Shown piece after piece: positions 6,139 through 6,593 of a stretch of 6,593 nt of DNA. The position numbers and the translations under genes were made by a program. How positions within the stretch are numbered: the first letter of the stretch is position 1; every line of letters starts with the position of its first letter. The stretch comes from a bacterium (GTDB lineage Bacteria; Actinomycetota; Acidimicrobiia; Acidimicrobiales; CATQHL01), in assembly GCA_028819945.1 (NCBI GenBank), contig JAPPKQ010000395.1, positions 1 to 6,593 on the forward strand, read 5' to 3'. The notes beneath the pieces were generated by a model. That model saw nothing but the letters and a program-made list of their open reading frames with translations, searched no databases and was not told the origin of the DNA.

Positions 6139-6593
6139 CTAACGGGCGGCTGCGACCTCCTCGCCGGCCAACTCCTCGGCCGGCTCGGGCGTCTCGGCGA
6201 CCTGGGGCAGCAACCGCCCGGAGACCTTCTCGGCCATCTCCAGCACCAGGGCGGGGTTCTCCCGCAGGAAGGTCTTGACGTTCTCGCGCCCCTGACCGAT
6301 CTGGTCGCCCTCGTAGGTGTACCAGGCCCCTGACTTCTTCACGATGTCGAGGTTCACCGCCAAGTCGAGCACGGAGCCCTCCCGGCTGATGCCCTGGGAG
6401 TACATGATGTCGAACTCGGCGGCGCGGAACGGCGGCGCCGTCTTGTTCTTCACCACCCGGACGCGGGTGCGGTTGCCGATCACCTCGGCGCCGTTCTTGA
6501 TGGACTCGATGCGGCGGATGTCGAGGCGGACCGAGGAATAGAACTTCAGCGCCCGGCCGCCGGGGGTGGTCTCCGGCGAGCCGAACATCACCC
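6139..6593 (-). CDS. recA: Recombinase RecA, C-terminal part (5' end beyond the window)
   Basis: About 150 residues of RecA, from the L2 DNA-binding loop to the stop (TAG at 6141-6139). RecA polymerises on single-stranded DNA, drives strand exchange and stimulates LexA cleavage. The visible part begins [12 protein letters not shown], the loop L2 signature, continues with [57 protein letters not shown] and a C-terminal domain ending in a Glu/Ala-rich acidic tail. The first in-frame GTG at 6591 is an internal Val codon, not a start, because it lies within the conserved L2 sequence. The ATPase core with the Walker motifs lies outside the window, so I cannot check those or look for an intein there. 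Sequence phrasing is actinobacterial. recX does not follow. Confidence 0.97.
   Translation of the reverse strand, partial: VMFGSPETTPGGRALKFYSSVRLDIRRIESIKNGAEVIGNRTRVRVVKNKTAPPFRAAEFDIMYSQGISREGSVLDLAVNLDIVKKSGAWYTYEGDQIGQGRENVKTFLRENPALVLEMAEKVSGRLLPQVAETPEPAEELAGEEVAAAR

Overview
This is a GC-rich, gene-dense bacterial segment in which every recognisable gene is on the minus strand, so the order of transcription runs from the right edge to the left. In that order it holds the 3' part of recA, then miaB, miaA, dapF, hflX and an actinobacterial-type dapC (succinyldiaminopimelate aminotransferase). The recA-miaB-miaA-dapF-hflX order is the conserved actinobacterial arrangement, and the aminotransferase matches the actinobacterial DapC type. 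GTG starts are frequent. Together these point to an actinobacterium. The lack of recX and the phrasing of several motifs make me think of an Acidimicrobiia-like lineage, but that placement is inference.

Region by region: positions 6139-6593 encode the RecA C-terminal part (cut by the window edge). Positions 6032-6138 are a 107-base gap with no gene. It holds a 9-bp hairpin and two copies of a 14-base repeat, and recX, which sits next to recA in many actinobacteria, is absent. The miaB gene (4610-6031) probably starts at a GTG with a -10-like hexamer only 7 bases upstream, which would fit a leaderless transcript. It is followed after 16 bases by miaA (3655-4593), after 57 bases by dapF (2695-3597), by a 4-base GTGA overlap by hflX (1325-2698), and after 55 bases by dapC (43-1269 when started at the GTG with a good ribosome binding site). 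Positions 1-42 hold no supportable gene.

Functionally, MiaA and MiaB act in sequence to make ms2i6A at tRNA position 37. HflX is a ribosome-associated GTPase. DapC and DapF catalyse two steps of the succinylase route to meso-diaminopimelate (peptidoglycan) and lysine. RecA is the recombinase and SOS activator. The tight spacing suggests that miaB to dapC are co-transcribed.

The content is mostly core housekeeping and I see no mobile or defence system. The points worth a second look are: DapF has Ser in place of the first of its two catalytic cysteines and has lost the nearby conserved Arg; DapC carries a roughly 30-residue insertion containing a 15-base tandem duplication; the recX position is occupied by a palindromic repeat; and miaB may be leaderless.
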